In this document: piece by piece, positions 15,750 through 26,800 of the stretch
Layout: every line of letters begins with the position of its first letter
Position numbering within the stretch: the stretch's first letter is position 1
DNA from: Kurthia gibsonii
GTDB lineage: Bacteria > Bacillota > Bacilli > Bacillales_A > Planococcaceae
Direction of reading: 5' to 3'
Assembly: GCF_006539985.1 (NCBI RefSeq)
Contig: NZ_BJOB01000008.1
Coordinates: 1 to 64,000 of the forward strand
DNA: 64,000 nt
Program-made: the position numbers and the translations under genes
Notes under the pieces: model-generated
The model's database searches: none
Seen by the model: the letters and a program-made list of their open reading frames with translations, nothing else
Told to the model about the DNA's origin: nothing

Positions 15750-17033
15750 TTACGAATAACTTCTTGTTTGATTACGACCGTCTTCCTTTGCTTTATATAA
15801 CGCACGATCCGCTCGTTCAAGTAATACCCCAATCGTTAGTTGTTGTTCGTGTTGCATGAGTGTATAAATACCTAAACTAACTGTGATATAGGGTGATACT
15901 TGTGATAAGGTATGTGGAATATTTAGACTTTCAACTGTTTGGCGAATGCGATTAGCAATCACTGCTGCTTCTTGCTCCGTTGTATTTGGTAGTAACACAC
16001 AAAATTCCTCACCACCAACTCGAAAAATAAAATCTTGATGACCTAAATCATTTTTGATACTCATTGCTACACGTCTTAAACAGCGATCACCTGCAACATG
16101 CCCATATGTATCATTAAACTGTTTAAAATAGTCGATATCTAGCATAAGAAGTGAAAATGGTTGGTGATGTAAATGAAATTCTTGTATATGTTTTTCAACA
16201 ATTAAATTAAGTAAGCGACGATTATAGACACCTGTTAATTCATCCGTATATATCTTTTGTTTAAGTGCTTTTGTTTCAGCTTGGAGTTCCAACATCTTAT
16301 TTTTTTGTTCTGTAATATCACGTGAAATAAAGATAAATTTATCTCGTTGATATTCTGTTGTGAATAGACACTTTAACTTTGTTTCAAACCAAACATATGA
16401 ACCATCCTTACGATAAATACGGTATGTGATTGTTTGGATTTCAGTTTGAAACTGTGCTACTTTTAAAAAGCCTTGTAATTTTGCTTGGTCTTCTGGATGC
16501 AAAAAAATATAAATTGAATGATCTAGTAGTTCTTCTACTTCATACCCCAATATATTCTTACAGATTGGTGATGCAAATGTAAAACGCCCATCACGTGTAT
16601 GTAGCGAAATAAAATCAGTTGAATGTTCTGTTATGAGTCGATAATGTTCTTCTTTACGTGTAAGTGATAATTCCGCTAATTTACGATCCGTTATATTAAT
16701 GTGCGAGATTACCGCACCACATAATTCTTCCCCCTCTACTACTAGTGGTGTTACTCTTAATAAAAACCATCTCAAATGTTTCTGACTATGACATGGATAC
16801 TCAAACGTATAAATAGAACATTTACCTTCGAGTACGCTCACAATACTTGCTTTTACGTTCTCTTGACACACGTGTAAATAATTCAGTCCTATATAATTAC
16901 TGCATACATCTTGAAAGTTCTCATCTGAAAAACGAATCCATGCTTTATTCACAAAAAGTATAGTTCCTTTATGATCAATAAGTGCTACTTGATCCGTTAG
17001 TGAATCTAAAATAGCTTGACTCATATCTACCAT
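15750..17033 (-). CDS. PAS-PAS-GGDEF diguanylate cyclase
   Basis: 427 residues, soluble. Two PAS sensor domains: residues about 5-115 (DSLTDQVALIDHKGTILFVN) and 125-245 (EEHYRLITEHSTDFISLHTR, with PAC segment KDGSYVWFETKLKC). A short coiled linker leads to a GGDEF domain at about 265-425: LTGVYNRRLLN, LDIDYFKQFNDTYGHVAGD, and the active site RVGGEEFCVLL. GGEEF is catalytically competent; no RxxD inhibitory site is evident upstream. It should make c-di-GMP in response to a cytosolic signal. ATG 17033 has GGAAGG 8 nt upstream. The next gene, an EAL protein that could have degraded the product, is broken. Confidence 0.93.
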   Translation of the reverse strand: MVDMSQAILDSLTDQVALIDHKGTILFVNKAWIRFSDENFQDVCSNYIGLNYLHVCQENVKASIVSVLEGKCSIYTFEYPCHSQKHLRWFLLRVTPLVVEGEELCGAVISHINITDRKLAELSLTRKEEHYRLITEHSTDFISLHTRDGRFTFASPICKNILGYEVEELLDHSIYIFLHPEDQAKLQGFLKVAQFQTEIQTITYRIYRKDGSYVWFETKLKCLFTTEYQRDKFIFISRDITEQKNKMLELQAETKALKQKIYTDELTGVYNRRLLNLIVEKHIQEFHLHHQPFSLLMLDIDYFKQFNDTYGHVAGDRCLRRVAMSIKNDLGHQDFIFRVGGEEFCVLLPNTTEQEAAVIANRIRQTVESLNIPHTLSQVSPYITVSLGIYTLMQHEQQLTIGVLLERADRALYKAKEDGRNQTRSYS

Positions 17034-17273
17034 GATATACTTCCTTCCGATTGAATTCTAAGCCTTTCTAATTATCTAGTAGAAAAACAATACAATGAAA
17101 ATCTTTTTTGTATTTCTTTCTTCATTTTACAATTTTTTCAATAAAAATGAAAAGTAGAACGATTCGACTACATTCGGAATATTCTTATTGTACTGAAAGT
17201 CACAAGAAATAAATTAAAAACAATTTTTACTATAGAATTCGTTGTAGTTGCATTACATAATTTGAGAAAAAGA

Positions 17274-17301
17274 AAAAAATCGCGCAATTGCACGATTTTT
17301 T
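17274..17301. terminator. terminator after the YitT-family gene
   Basis: AAAAAATCGCGCAA and TTGCACGATTTTTT, one mismatch, no free loop; A and T runs on both sides. The rest of 17034-17309 is A/T-rich with no gene seen. Confidence 0.65.
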
Positions 17302-17309
17302 CTTTGAAG

Positions 17310-18131
17310 TTAAGAACCTTTATGGAACATCCCCACAACTTCTGTTGTTTCTGTAATATTTACAAATGCATGTTGATCCGTTTGTTGGATTAAATCTTTT
17401 AACTCGGCTAATTGATATTTTGTAATAACCGTCATTAAAACTTTACGGTGTTCTCCAGAATATGCCCCTACACCATCTGAAATAGTTACACCGCGATATA
17501 AGTTTTGAAGCAACATTTGCTTCATCTCTTCGCCTTTTGCTGTAATAATTGTTAATGTTAATTTCACATGGTTTGTATGAATTGTGTCGATGACTTTACC
17601 TGTTGCATAAATCGTTACTAATGTCATTAGTGCTGCGTCCCATCCAAAAATAAAGCCTGAAGCAATAACAATCACAGCGTTCATAGCCGATAGTAAAGCG
17701 CCGATTGGAAAATCCGTCTTTTTCGCAAGCAACATCGCTAAAATATCGAAACCACCAGATGAACCTGATGCGCGGAACACAATGCCGATTCCGACACCCG
17801 TTATAATCCCGCCGAATAAAGCAGCGAGTAATGGTTCATGTGTTAATTCCATTTGTGGAATAATATATAGACTAGCGGATACAACGACCACCGAAAGAAT
17901 CGTATAACCAATAAATCGTTTACCTAATTTCCATACACCAAGTACGAGTAATGGTAAATTTAAAATTAAGTTCAATACCCCTGTATCAATTGGATATAAT
18001 AATCCAAGCATAATGGCGATACCACTTAGACCACTACTTAAAATATGATGTGGAATAAGTAGCCAGTTGTACGCAAAACCGACAAGTGATGAACCAATGA
18101 TAATCATACATATGTTTTTCATATTTTTCAT
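17310..18131 (-). CDS. YitT/DUF2179-family membrane protein
   Basis: 273 residues from ATG 18131 (AAGGGG box); the open frame begins 20 codons earlier at a TTG without support. Five to six hydrophobic helices span about 1-190 (ICMIIIGSSLVGFAYNWLLI, GVLNLILNLPLLVLGVW, YTILSVVVVSASLYII, AALFGGIITGVGIGIVF, AVIVIASGFIFGW). The conserved RASGSSGGFDILAMLL loop follows the fourth. The cytoplasmic C-terminal DUF2179 domain (KQMLLQNLYRGVTISDGVGA, then EHRKVLMTVITKYQLAELK) resembles a small ligand-binding domain. The family is widespread in Firmicutes, with unproven transport function. Monocistronic, with its own terminator. Confidence 0.9.
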   Translation of the reverse strand: MKNMKNICMIIIGSSLVGFAYNWLLIPHHILSSGLSGIAIMLGLLYPIDTGVLNLILNLPLLVLGVWKLGKRFIGYTILSVVVVSASLYIIPQMELTHEPLLAALFGGIITGVGIGIVFRASGSSGGFDILAMLLAKKTDFPIGALLSAMNAVIVIASGFIFGWDAALMTLVTIYATGKVIDTIHTNHVKLTLTIITAKGEEMKQMLLQNLYRGVTISDGVGAYSGEHRKVLMTVITKYQLAELKDLIQQTDQHAFVNITETTEVVGMFHKGS

Positions 18132-18258
18132 GTTTCTTTTCCCCTTACATCCCTTTATGTTGATTCCCTTTCCATCTATTATAAACAACAAAACTCGTTT
18201 TATTATTTAATAGTTTTTTCTGAAAATCACATAAATTAAGTCTTGGTAAGGGTCTAAA

Positions 18259-18570
18259 TTAATCCATGTATTTATAAGATTGCTTAAATTCTAATGTATA
18301 GTGGCCATTCGCTGCTTGATTCAATTGTTTTGCCAATTCTTGTCCTCTCTGATGATACTGTTTTTCGAGATGTTCTCCTCCATGTATCATGGTTCCTGTT
18401 TTAGAATCAAGCCAATTTTCATGATCTCTTTTCCAAAAGAGCCATTTTTGTTGTAATTCAGGTGTAAGTTGCAATGTTTCAATTGGCATACTCTCATTAC
18501 ACTTTGCGCAGAGTAAAAATGCTGGTTTTCCATTTGGCTGTATATAAAATGATGTCGTATTGTGACACAT
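18259..18570 (-). CDS. hypothetical protein with CxxC
   Basis: 103 residues from ATG 18570, which has AAAGGATG upstream; the frame is open further but those codons overlap a hairpin-like region. It begins MCHNTTSFYIQPNGKPAFLL then CAKCNES, so Cys2 and the CAKC pair could bind a metal. The rest is hydrophilic with several His and Trp. The family is not recognised. It lies 117 nt downstream of a small membrane-protein gene on the same strand. Confidence 0.65.
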   Translation of the reverse strand: MCHNTTSFYIQPNGKPAFLLCAKCNESMPIETLQLTPELQQKWLFWKRDHENWLDSKTGTMIHGGEHLEKQYHQRGQELAKQLNQAANGHYTLEFKQSYKYMD

Positions 18571-18687
18571 AAAATATCCATCCTTTCTTTTTTGTACTCG
18601 TTTTTTTATCCCCTTTTTATAAAAAAAGCACGAACCTTTAAAAGATTCATGCCCGATTGACATTCGTAGTCTATGTATAAGCAAATG

Positions 18688-18897
18688 TTATTGATTTTTA
18701 TTTGTACGCTTCATCACGACTAAGATTACAATTGCTAATACAATAAGTCCCATAGCAGCTACTGAAAAAAGCCATATATCTTGTTGCTTGATTTGAAGTA
18801 AATTCAAAAAAGATGAAGTTGTTTCTTCATTGTCTGTAAGTGATGCAACATGGTCTACAGATGAACCGACAATTGTATTGATTTTTAAAAAGCTCAT
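18688..18897 (-). CDS. small single-pass membrane protein, unknown
   Basis: 69 residues from ATG 18897, six nt after a perfect GGAGG. The N-terminal 40 residues are polar (SSVDHVASLTDNEETTSSF). One membrane helix at about 45-63 (WLFSVAAMGLIVLAIVILVV) ends in a basic tail (MKRTNKNQ), so the N-terminus should be outside. Nothing in it identifies a family. Confidence 0.7.
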   Translation of the reverse strand: MSFLKINTIVGSSVDHVASLTDNEETTSSFLNLLQIKQQDIWLFSVAAMGLIVLAIVILVVMKRTNKNQ

Positions 18898-19020
18898 AAA
18901 CAACCTCCTTACTCTATTGTATTAACAATTACAACGCAAATCAAACATAAATTTTACATTTTTTTCATATTAACTTCAAAATCATTCGATACAATCAAAA
19001 TATAAAAAGGAGGCTAAATT

Positions 19021-19815
19021 ATGTATGCCTATATTTTTGATGACGAACAAACTTTTGAATCTGTAACTTCTCAAACGATTGAATTTATTGAATCGTTTTT
19101 CTCAATTGAATTACCAAATAGTTATAAAAAACTGATGATGATGCACAATGGGGGCTCGTTAGCCTATTCTACCTTTTCTTCTCGTAAATTACGTGAAGAT
19201 TCGATTGAAATCGATGTATTTCTGCCTCTTTCTATAGACGAAGGAGTTATTGAATCAAAACAGATTACCACACAGCTTGACATCGATGAACGCTATATCG
19301 TATTTGCATGCAGTCATCATATTTTTATTGCTTTTGATTATACAGTGCATAGAAAAGGTAACCCACCTATTGTTTTCATTCACCGTCATACGAAAGAAGT
19401 CATAAAAGCCGCACGCCACTTTAAATCATTTATAAAGAAGTTAGATACAGCGTACATGGAAGAGATAAGTGATTTCATTTATACATCTCTTCAATTTGAA
19501 CGCTATGTAAAAAAAGGAAAATCAGCAACACATATTGCTGCTTGTTTCGAACAATTCTCCTATGAAGCAAATGACTTTGAATGGTATAGTCAATTGGCTA
19601 TTTATACATTAAAGAGAAAGCAGGATACACAGCTTGCATGGTATATTGGTGCTGGTCTTCTTCAACAAATAAAACTTCATCCACATGAGCGCTGGCCTTT
19701 AACTTCACTTCAAGAAGCAATCAACTTGTTACAGGCGTTCCATGATCCCTATGCAAGGAAGCTTGGAAAGCAGTTACAAGCTAAATTGACGAAACCTGAG
19801 ATGCTAGTATATTAA
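19021..19815 (+). CDS. SMI1/KNR4 (SUKH)-family protein
   Basis: 264 residues; ATG directly after AAAAAGGAGGC. The first 140 residues fit the SUKH/SMI1-KNR4 fold: IEFIESFFSIELPNSYKKLM, MMHNGGSLAYSTF, DVFLPLSIDEG, then IVFACSHHIFIAFDY and PPIVFIHRHTKEV, the usual 'not-quite-empty carrier' with a final acidic strand. In bacteria many SUKH proteins are immunity proteins for polymorphic toxins, others are general adaptors. The C-terminal 120 residues are helical and unassigned. No toxin gene is adjacent; the nearest RHS-like gene is 18 kb away. Monocistronic. Confidence 0.75.
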   Translation: MYAYIFDDEQTFESVTSQTIEFIESFFSIELPNSYKKLMMMHNGGSLAYSTFSSRKLREDSIEIDVFLPLSIDEGVIESKQITTQLDIDERYIVFACSHHIFIAFDYTVHRKGNPPIVFIHRHTKEVIKAARHFKSFIKKLDTAYMEEISDFIYTSLQFERYVKKGKSATHIAACFEQFSYEANDFEWYSQLAIYTLKRKQDTQLAWYIGAGLLQQIKLHPHERWPLTSLQEAINLLQAFHDPYARKLGKQLQAKLTKPEMLVY

Positions 19816-19905
19816 ATATATAAAATCCTGTATATTTGGAATTATATGGGGTTTTTAATTTTTTAAGTGCATATTTATTTTTATAATGGGCTTTTTACTA
19901 TTTTA

Positions 19906-19923
19906 TATATAGACTAGAGAGGT
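19906..19923 (+). repeat. 18-bp motif, copy 1
   Basis: TATATAGACTAGAGAGGT, identical to 27491-27508, in direct orientation. The flanks are also similar (CTTTTT and TTTTA runs before, TATTT after). This copy lies 112 nt upstream of the first subtilase gene, in its likely promoter region. Confidence 0.7.
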
Positions 19924-20034
19924 ATATTTATAATTAATTTAAAATGATTATCAAATTTATTTATTACAAATATTATAAAATTATTTCAAAATATGGTATG
20001 ATGTCCATGTATTTTATTATAAAGGAGTGGTTAT

Positions 20035-23000
20035 TTGAAAAAGCATTTACGTCCGATTGCCGCACTAAGTTTAGGTGCACTATTACTCGCAACACCTATT
20101 AGCTCTACACAAGCTGTACAAAAACAACAGAATCTAACACACATGGTTCAAACAACATCTGATGATTCAGCATACGAAAAAAATAAATTGATTATTCGCT
20201 CGACAAAAGAATTTACAGCACGCGAATTAAAACAGTTAAATGCAACGAAACAAGAACGTATTTCAGCAATTCAGTATACGGTACTGTCGTTCAAGTCTGA
20301 AAAAGCATGGAAAGCTGCAATCCCAAAATTAGCAAAAATGAAACAAGTTGAACGTATATCACTAAGTCCAATTTATAAAAAATTAGGTAATGTCGATCCA
20401 AAAGCAACAAAACAAGCTTTACATAAGCTACTGCAATCTCCTGCAGCTCAAAAGTTACAAGGGAAAAATAAAATCAAAGTTGCAGTCATTGATGAAGGTG
20501 TCGATGCTACACATCCTGATTTACAAAAAAATATTGTGGCAACAAAGAATACAGTTAATCCTTTACATGTAGCAGAAAAAGGTTCACACGGTACACATGT
20601 CGCGGGCATTATTGGCGCAGTAAAAAATAATGGTATTGGCGGATATGGTCTGAATCCGAACGCACAAATTTTAGGATATGATGTGTTCAATGGTTCAGAT
20701 GGTGCGTACGATTACATCATCTCAAAAGCGATAATTCAAGCGACAAAAGATGGTGCAAAAGTTATCAATATGAGTCTTGGTTCTGCTTCCCCTTCTCCTG
20801 TAATGGATGAAGCGATTGCGTATGCACACGAAAAAGGAGTTACAGTCATCGCAGCAGCAGGTAATACAGGCACAGATCAAAAGCAATACCCCGCTAGTTA
20901 TAAAAATGTCATTAGTGTTGGCTCTGTTGGTAATACGAAAAAGTTAAGTGACTTCTCTTCTTACGGTGTATCGACAGATATTGTAGCACCTGGTGAAGAT
21001 ATTTATTCGACAAGTTATCAAAAACGTGGTGCTTCATTTGAAAAAATGAGCGGTACGTCGATGGCTTCTCCTGTTGTAGCAGGCATTGCATCACTGATTT
21101 TATCGAAAAATCCAAACTTAACACCTGATCAAGTAGAATATATTTTAGAACATACAGCGACTGACTTAGGTGAAAAGGGTTTTGATGCAAAGTATGGATT
21201 TGGGCTTGTAAATCCCGTAAAAGCGATGCAGTTCAATCCGAAAAATATTCCTGTTCAAACAACAAAACAGTGGAATGATGAGGAAATTAAACATAGTGCG
21301 GAAGATGCAACATTGAACAAACCCGTTACAAAATCACTAAAACAACGCTACGAGCAGCAATGGGTTCGTGTCAACGTTACGAAAGGCCAACCTATTCAAC
21401 TAACAGTAAAAGGTGATAAGTTAGCTGATTTACAACTAGACGTTCGTTTTTATGGTGATGAATCTTCTCAAAAAGCAGTTTATAACAGCGCCCGTGAAAA
21501 CGAAGTAGAATCTAAATATATCGAAGCACCATTTGACGGGGTTATGACTGTAGGTGTGAGCGACGTGAATGGTCGCATTAGTCAATCACCATATGCACTT
21601 GATATACAAACAGGCATGTTCCCTGAAGATGAATCAAGTCGCGAGCAAGTGGCTGAATTAACAGACTTAAACACAACAATTGATAATCAATATTTCCAAC
21701 CACTTGGTGAGGTAGATGAAGATGTCTTCCATTTTAAAGCTACAAAAGATGAACTTGTATCGCTTACACTGTCAAATATTCCAAATGTAACGACGAGCGT
21801 GATTGTATATGACAAACAAGGCTTTAATCCTCCTGAGGATGCAACAGAAGAAGTATCACCGATTGTACAAGGCAATAGTTTAAAAGCAAATACGGAGAAT
21901 ACACTATCATTTGCGACAAAAGCTGGAGAGGATTACTATATTGTTCTTAAAAATACAGCTGATGCTGAGATTAATTTTGAACAACTGCTTCAAATGATGA
22001 TGTCTGGTCAGGAACCAAATTTTGAAATGAAGCCAGAGAGTGCTCTATTCCCTTATGAAGTAACATTTGCGACAAAAGCGATGCCAGCAGATGAAGATCA
22101 ACTTCCGTATGTTGGAGAAGAAGAACTGAATTTTGAAAATGAAGTAGAACAGATCAAGGCATTAGGTCGTCCGTTTGATTTATCAAAAGAAGTAACGGGT
22201 CATTTACAAGGTTCGAGCGACTACGATGCGTATCATTTTAAAACGAATGCGGACGGTATTTATAAACTACACATTCAAACGAAAAATATGCGTAATTTAC
22301 CGAACGTAGTATTAGCTGAAGCGATGACGGAAACAGTAGATGGTCAAGAAATGGTGGATTTAGAAGACATTTATGATAATACGAGTGACCATACTGCGGA
22401 TGGTTCTTTCATGATGATGGGATTAAAAGCGAATACAGAATATGTCCTACGTGTTAATGCAAATTATGACCAAACCATTCCTTTTGATGGCTATACATTA
22501 AACGTGGAAACAATTAAAACGAAAGTGGCTGATTCATTTGAAGCAAATAATCAGCCTGAACAAGCTGCATCATTCCCGAAATCAGGTAAATTAATTGCCA
22601 ATGTTTCAACATTTAATGATGTAGATTTCTACTACTATGAAGCACCAAAAACAGGTATTTATAGTGTGGATTATCAGTTGAAAAATTTAACAAAGAATGA
22701 TTTACAAACATTGCCTACTTTATTGCGCAATCGTTATATTTCAACAGTTCAATTAGTACTAGACAAAAATCATAATAAACGTTTAGATGCCAATGAAATG
22801 GAATCTTCTATTTATTTAGAAGATATGCAAAATGATTTATCCTTACATTCTGGTGTCGAAATGAAAAAAGGTGAACATTACTTTGTCGCAGTTCAACCAA
22901 CGGCATTTGAAGCATTTATGTTCTCTGCTCGTCCATATGAATTAGCGATTCAAGCAGCTCCTTCAGTCGATGAAGATGCAAAAAGTGTCGTTAAAAATAA

Positions 23001-23340
23001 CAAACCTTCGAAACCAATTGCTTTCAAGAAAAAATCAGCTTCTACGGTTTCAGCTTCTGCTTACATGAATGCGGGCTTTACAAACGGTGATGCCGATTGG
23101 TTCGTCTATAAAGCAACGAAAAAAGGCAAATTAACGGTAACGCTTGATGTGCCAACAAGCCTAGACGGTGTACTAGAAGTCTATAAAGATGGTAAACGCC
23201 TATCCAAAACGGATCTTTACGGTGACGGCGATGCCGAAAAACTGACATTGAACGCATCAAAAGGAACATACTATTTCAAAGTAACAGACCGTTTAAAACG
23301 CGCGTCGATTCAACCTTATACACTAACGGTTAAAAAATAA
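20035..23340 (+). CDS. secreted subtilisin-like serine protease (S8), 1101 aa
   Basis: Starts at TTG 20035 after AAAGGAGTGG. Residues 1-27 are a Sec signal peptide (ALSLGALLLATPISSTQA). Residues about 50-115 form an I9-like prodomain. The S8 catalytic domain covers about 140-395 with Asp153 (VAVIDEGV), His185 (GSHGTHVAG), Asn277 (AAAGNTG) and Ser342 (SGTSMASPVVAG), all intact. The remaining 700 residues are repeated beta-rich pre-peptidase C-terminal-like modules, each with a D-x-D/Y-F-like core (DEDVFHFKATKDELV, SDYDAYHFKT, NDVDFYYYEA, GDADWFVYKA). No sortase motif or membrane anchor, so it should be released. A paralogue follows at 23887. Probably digests extracellular protein. Confidence 0.95.
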   Translation: MKKHLRPIAALSLGALLLATPISSTQAVQKQQNLTHMVQTTSDDSAYEKNKLIIRSTKEFTARELKQLNATKQERISAIQYTVLSFKSEKAWKAAIPKLAKMKQVERISLSPIYKKLGNVDPKATKQALHKLLQSPAAQKLQGKNKIKVAVIDEGVDATHPDLQKNIVATKNTVNPLHVAEKGSHGTHVAGIIGAVKNNGIGGYGLNPNAQILGYDVFNGSDGAYDYIISKAIIQATKDGAKVINMSLGSASPSPVMDEAIAYAHEKGVTVIAAAGNTGTDQKQYPASYKNVISVGSVGNTKKLSDFSSYGVSTDIVAPGEDIYSTSYQKRGASFEKMSGTSMASPVVAGIASLILSKNPNLTPDQVEYILEHTATDLGEKGFDAKYGFGLVNPVKAMQFNPKNIPVQTTKQWNDEEIKHSAEDATLNKPVTKSLKQRYEQQWVRVNVTKGQPIQLTVKGDKLADLQLDVRFYGDESSQKAVYNSARENEVESKYIEAPFDGVMTVGVSDVNGRISQSPYALDIQTGMFPEDESSREQVAELTDLNTTIDNQYFQPLGEVDEDVFHFKATKDELVSLTLSNIPNVTTSVIVYDKQGFNPPEDATEEVSPIVQGNSLKANTENTLSFATKAGEDYYIVLKNTADAEINFEQLLQMMMSGQEPNFEMKPESALFPYEVTFATKAMPADEDQLPYVGEEELNFENEVEQIKALGRPFDLSKEVTGHLQGSSDYDAYHFKTNADGIYKLHIQTKNMRNLPNVVLAEAMTETVDGQEMVDLEDIYDNTSDHTADGSFMMMGLKANTEYVLRVNANYDQTIPFDGYTLNVETIKTKVADSFEANNQPEQAASFPKSGKLIANVSTFNDVDFYYYEAPKTGIYSVDYQLKNLTKNDLQTLPTLLRNRYISTVQLVLDKNHNKRLDANEMESSIYLEDMQNDLSLHSGVEMKKGEHYFVAVQPTAFEAFMFSARPYELAIQAAPSVDEDAKSVVKNNKPSKPIAFKKKSASTVSASAYMNAGFTNGDADWFVYKATKKGKLTVTLDVPTSLDGVLEVYKDGKRLSKTDLYGDGDAEKLTLNASKGTYYFKVTDRLKRASIQPYTLTVKK

Positions 23341-23345
23341 GAAGT

Positions 23346-23389
23346 AAAAGAGGGACTTAGACAATTCATATTGTCAAAGCCCCTCTTTT
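23346..23389. terminator. bidirectional terminator
   Basis: AAAAGAGGGACTTAGACAA and TTGTCAAAGCCCCTCTTTT pair with two internal mismatches. It ends the first subtilase gene and overlaps the last codons of the converging CPCC gene. Confidence 0.85.
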
Positions 23390-23706
23390 TTTATACGATT
23401 TAATTGCTTGATTACTTCTGCTTCTTTTAAAAATCGTCCATGTTTCTTCTCTTTAGGAAAGGCGCTTGCATCAAATAACTCAAAATGACGATTTATCCAT
23501 TTTTCTCGCCAAATATGATGTGACTTTTCTACAATTTGTCGCTCTGTTAAACCGTCATGTTCAAATGCATCACAATCAAAATCATCTACTCCAAACTCAA
23601 AACCACAACAGGCACATATTTCATTACTTCCAGCGAAGTCATCGTAATACGGGGGTTCTGCTAATCCCTCATACCCACAAATGGGGCATGTATATCGCGC
23701 ACACAT
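23374..23706 (-). CDS. small CPCC-type cysteine-rich zinc protein
   Basis: 110 residues. It opens with MCARYTCPICGYEGL and has a second pair in EICACCGFEFGVDDFD, matching the 'CPCC family cysteine-rich' proteins that hold a zinc ribbon. The rest (HHIWREKWINRHFELFDASA) is hydrophilic. Function of the family is unknown; members are often found near immunity-like genes. It sits between two subtilase genes on the opposite strand and shares a terminator with the first. Confidence 0.8.
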   Translation of the reverse strand: MCARYTCPICGYEGLAEPPYYDDFAGSNEICACCGFEFGVDDFDCDAFEHDGLTERQIVEKSHHIWREKWINRHFELFDASAFPKEKKHGRFLKEAEVIKQLNRIKKEGL

Positions 23707-23886
23707 ATTTTATTCCTCCCTAATTTTTAATTCTTTCACCTTTCAAGCATCCTTTATATCATAACATTCTATAGAAATTGGCTATTTTAGGCATCTTTTT
23801 AATACAAATTCACGTCATATAAATCACTGCATAGACAAAAGCTTTGTGTTATGATACAAAAGCAATTTATTTACGGGAGTGATTCT

Positions 23887-26800
23887 TTGAAACCAACAAT
23901 TTATAAATGGGTATCGACAGTGGCAGCTTCTGCCCTACTATTAACAGCTGCATTGCCAGCACCAGTTGCACAGGCAACTAATTCTTCAATTCAAAAAAAT
24001 CTTACAAAAAAATCCTATGCAAAACGTACACTTGTTATTCAGTCTTCAAATGACTATACATACCAAGAGATTCAGCAACTGAAAGGTACGATTATACAAC
24101 AAATTCCAGATCTGCACACAATGGTTGTTCAGTTTAAAACAGATGAAGCGATGAAAAAAGCGATTGATTGGTTTTCACAAGACGCTCGATTTGAACGCCT
24201 CTCTCTAAGTCCATTGTATGAAACTTCTGGACAAACGGATGAAAAAGCATCTTTACAATATACGCATCAATTATTTCAAACAAAAAAGCTAATGCAACAA
24301 ACGAAAAAGAAAAAAATCAAAGTTGCTGTCATTGATACTGGTGTCGATGCGAATCATGTTGAATTAAAAGGCCAAGTAAAAAAGGCACTAAATATCGCGA
24401 ATCCAATGAAAGCACAAGTCAAAAAATCACATGGTACACATGTTGCAGGAATTATAGCAGCGAAAATGAATAATGGTATTGGTGGATATGGTGTTAATCC
24501 AAATGCTGAAATTCTATCTTACGATGTTTTCGATGGCTCTGAATATGCTGCTGACTATGATGTAGCAAAAGCGATTCTACAGGCAATAAAAGATGGCGCA
24601 AAAGTGATTAATTTGAGTTTAGGTAATGAATTATATTCACCTCTTGTCGACCAAGCTGTGCAAAAAGCACATGCAAAAGGAGTCGCAGTATTTGCAGCTT
24701 CTGGTAATGACGATACAGATCGCCCGGATTATCCTGCTTCTTTAGAGAATGTCATCAGTATTGGCTCAGTGAATGCGGAGAAAAAACGCAGTGATTTTTC
24801 AAATTATGGAGCTTCACTCGATTTAATGGCTCCTGGTGAGGATATTTATTCCACTTCTTATGACGCAACACGTGGCTCAACTTTTGAAACGATGAGTGGC
24901 ACATCGATGGCTTCACCTGCTGCTGCAGGTATCGCTTCTTCCCTACTTATCAATCACGCTTATTCACCAGAGCAACTTGCCTATGTACTTGAAAAAACAG
25001 CAAAAGACCTTGGAACAAAAGGTTATGACTTAAAATATGGTTATGGTTTCATTCAACCACTGGCAGCTCAAAATTTTAAAGGGAACATCCCGACATTTAC
25101 ATCAAAAAAATGGACGAACGCAACCATTTTAAAAGATGCTACGGTTATAAAGGGAACACAAACGAAAAAAGGGACACTTAAACAACCGAATGAAACAAAA
25201 TGGTATCAAATACCTGTAAAAAAAGGTGAACTAATCCAAGCTACTGCCTCATCTAACAACGTAACGGATTTAAAACTTACTTTAAAAACATTCGGTACAA
25301 AAGTTCAAACAAAAACGATTCAAGATACGGGCGTTAGTGAAAAAGAAGCCGGGTTTGTACAGGCAAAAGAAGACGGCAAAGTCGCAATTGGTATTAAAAA
25401 TGTCTATGGACACGCTAATACACCTTATACACTAGATATTTTAAAACAGTCTAGTAAACCAAAAGATGAAGCTTCGATTAAAAAACCGATGGTATTAAAA
25501 AGTACAAATACAAAAGTATATGGACTATATATGAACGAAACAGCTGATGGGGTGGACCAAGACGTCTTTCATGTAAAAGCAACAAAAGATGAATTAGTTC
25601 AAGTTCAAACATCTGCTCTCCCTGGTGTTGACCTTTCGATTGAAGTCTACAAAAAACAAGATTTATTAAATAAAGAAAGCAGTGCACCACTTGTTTCGAT
25701 TAATAAAAATGGTATTGGAAAAGCTGAATATGCTTCGTTCCCTGCCACAACAGGTGAAGAATATGAAGTTATCGTATCGAACAGTAGCAATAGTGAAGCA
25801 ATGCCTGAAGAAGATGTCCTTAATCAATTAAAAGAAGGTGTTGTCTCACCAAAAGCATCTTTACTGCCTTATCAACTGACATTATCAAGTCGTACGATGC
25901 CAGCCGATGAAGACTCAATCATATTTAATCCAGAAACAAGTCAAAAAATAGATCGTACAAACCCGACTAAAGTGTACACACTCGAACAATTATTTAAGAA
26001 AAAAGGCCGACCATTTGATGTAGTGAATGGTGTAGAAGGCTTTTTACAAGGTTCAACTGACTTAGATGGTTATTACTTCAAAACCACTACTTCTGGTTTT
26101 TATGAATTTAATACTGCTGTCGCACACGCTGCTGAACAACCTTCTGTCACAATTTATGAAGTACAAAATGATCCAAAAACAGGTATGCGTTCAGAAGAAT
26201 TTTTAGCTTCCAATAGTACAGAAGACGGTATTATGAAGAAAAAAGCCATTGCGAGTTTACAAGCAAATACGACGTATCTAGTAGAAGTTGGTGTTGGCTC
26301 AGTTGGCTCGATTCCGAAAAATGGCTATCGTGTCACAGCGAAAAAATTACAATCAAATATAGTAGACAAATACGAGCAAAACAATGTACCTGAACAAGCA
26401 AAAACGATTCGTGTAAATCAAAAAGTAACAGCGAATTTTGCACGTCCAAACGATGTAGACTTCTATTACTTTAAAGCACCAAAAGATGGTATCTATCAAA
26501 TGAAGATGGATTTAAGTCCATTTGATGATACGAAATATTCACAAGAATGGCATAACCTGTACACGAAGTCTATTACAGTTTATGAAGATATCAACCATAA
26601 TCGTAAAATGGATGGACATGATCTATCTACATTTAAGCCTGTTAGAAATGACTTAAATGATGAGCCAATTAGCGGTTCAATTGAAGCGAAAAAAGGCGAT
26701 ACATTCTTCGTATTAGCTCAACCCACTGCTTTTTTAACAACGGATTTATTCTCGATTTATCCTTATGAGTTAAAAATTCAACAAGTTGTAACAAAAGATG

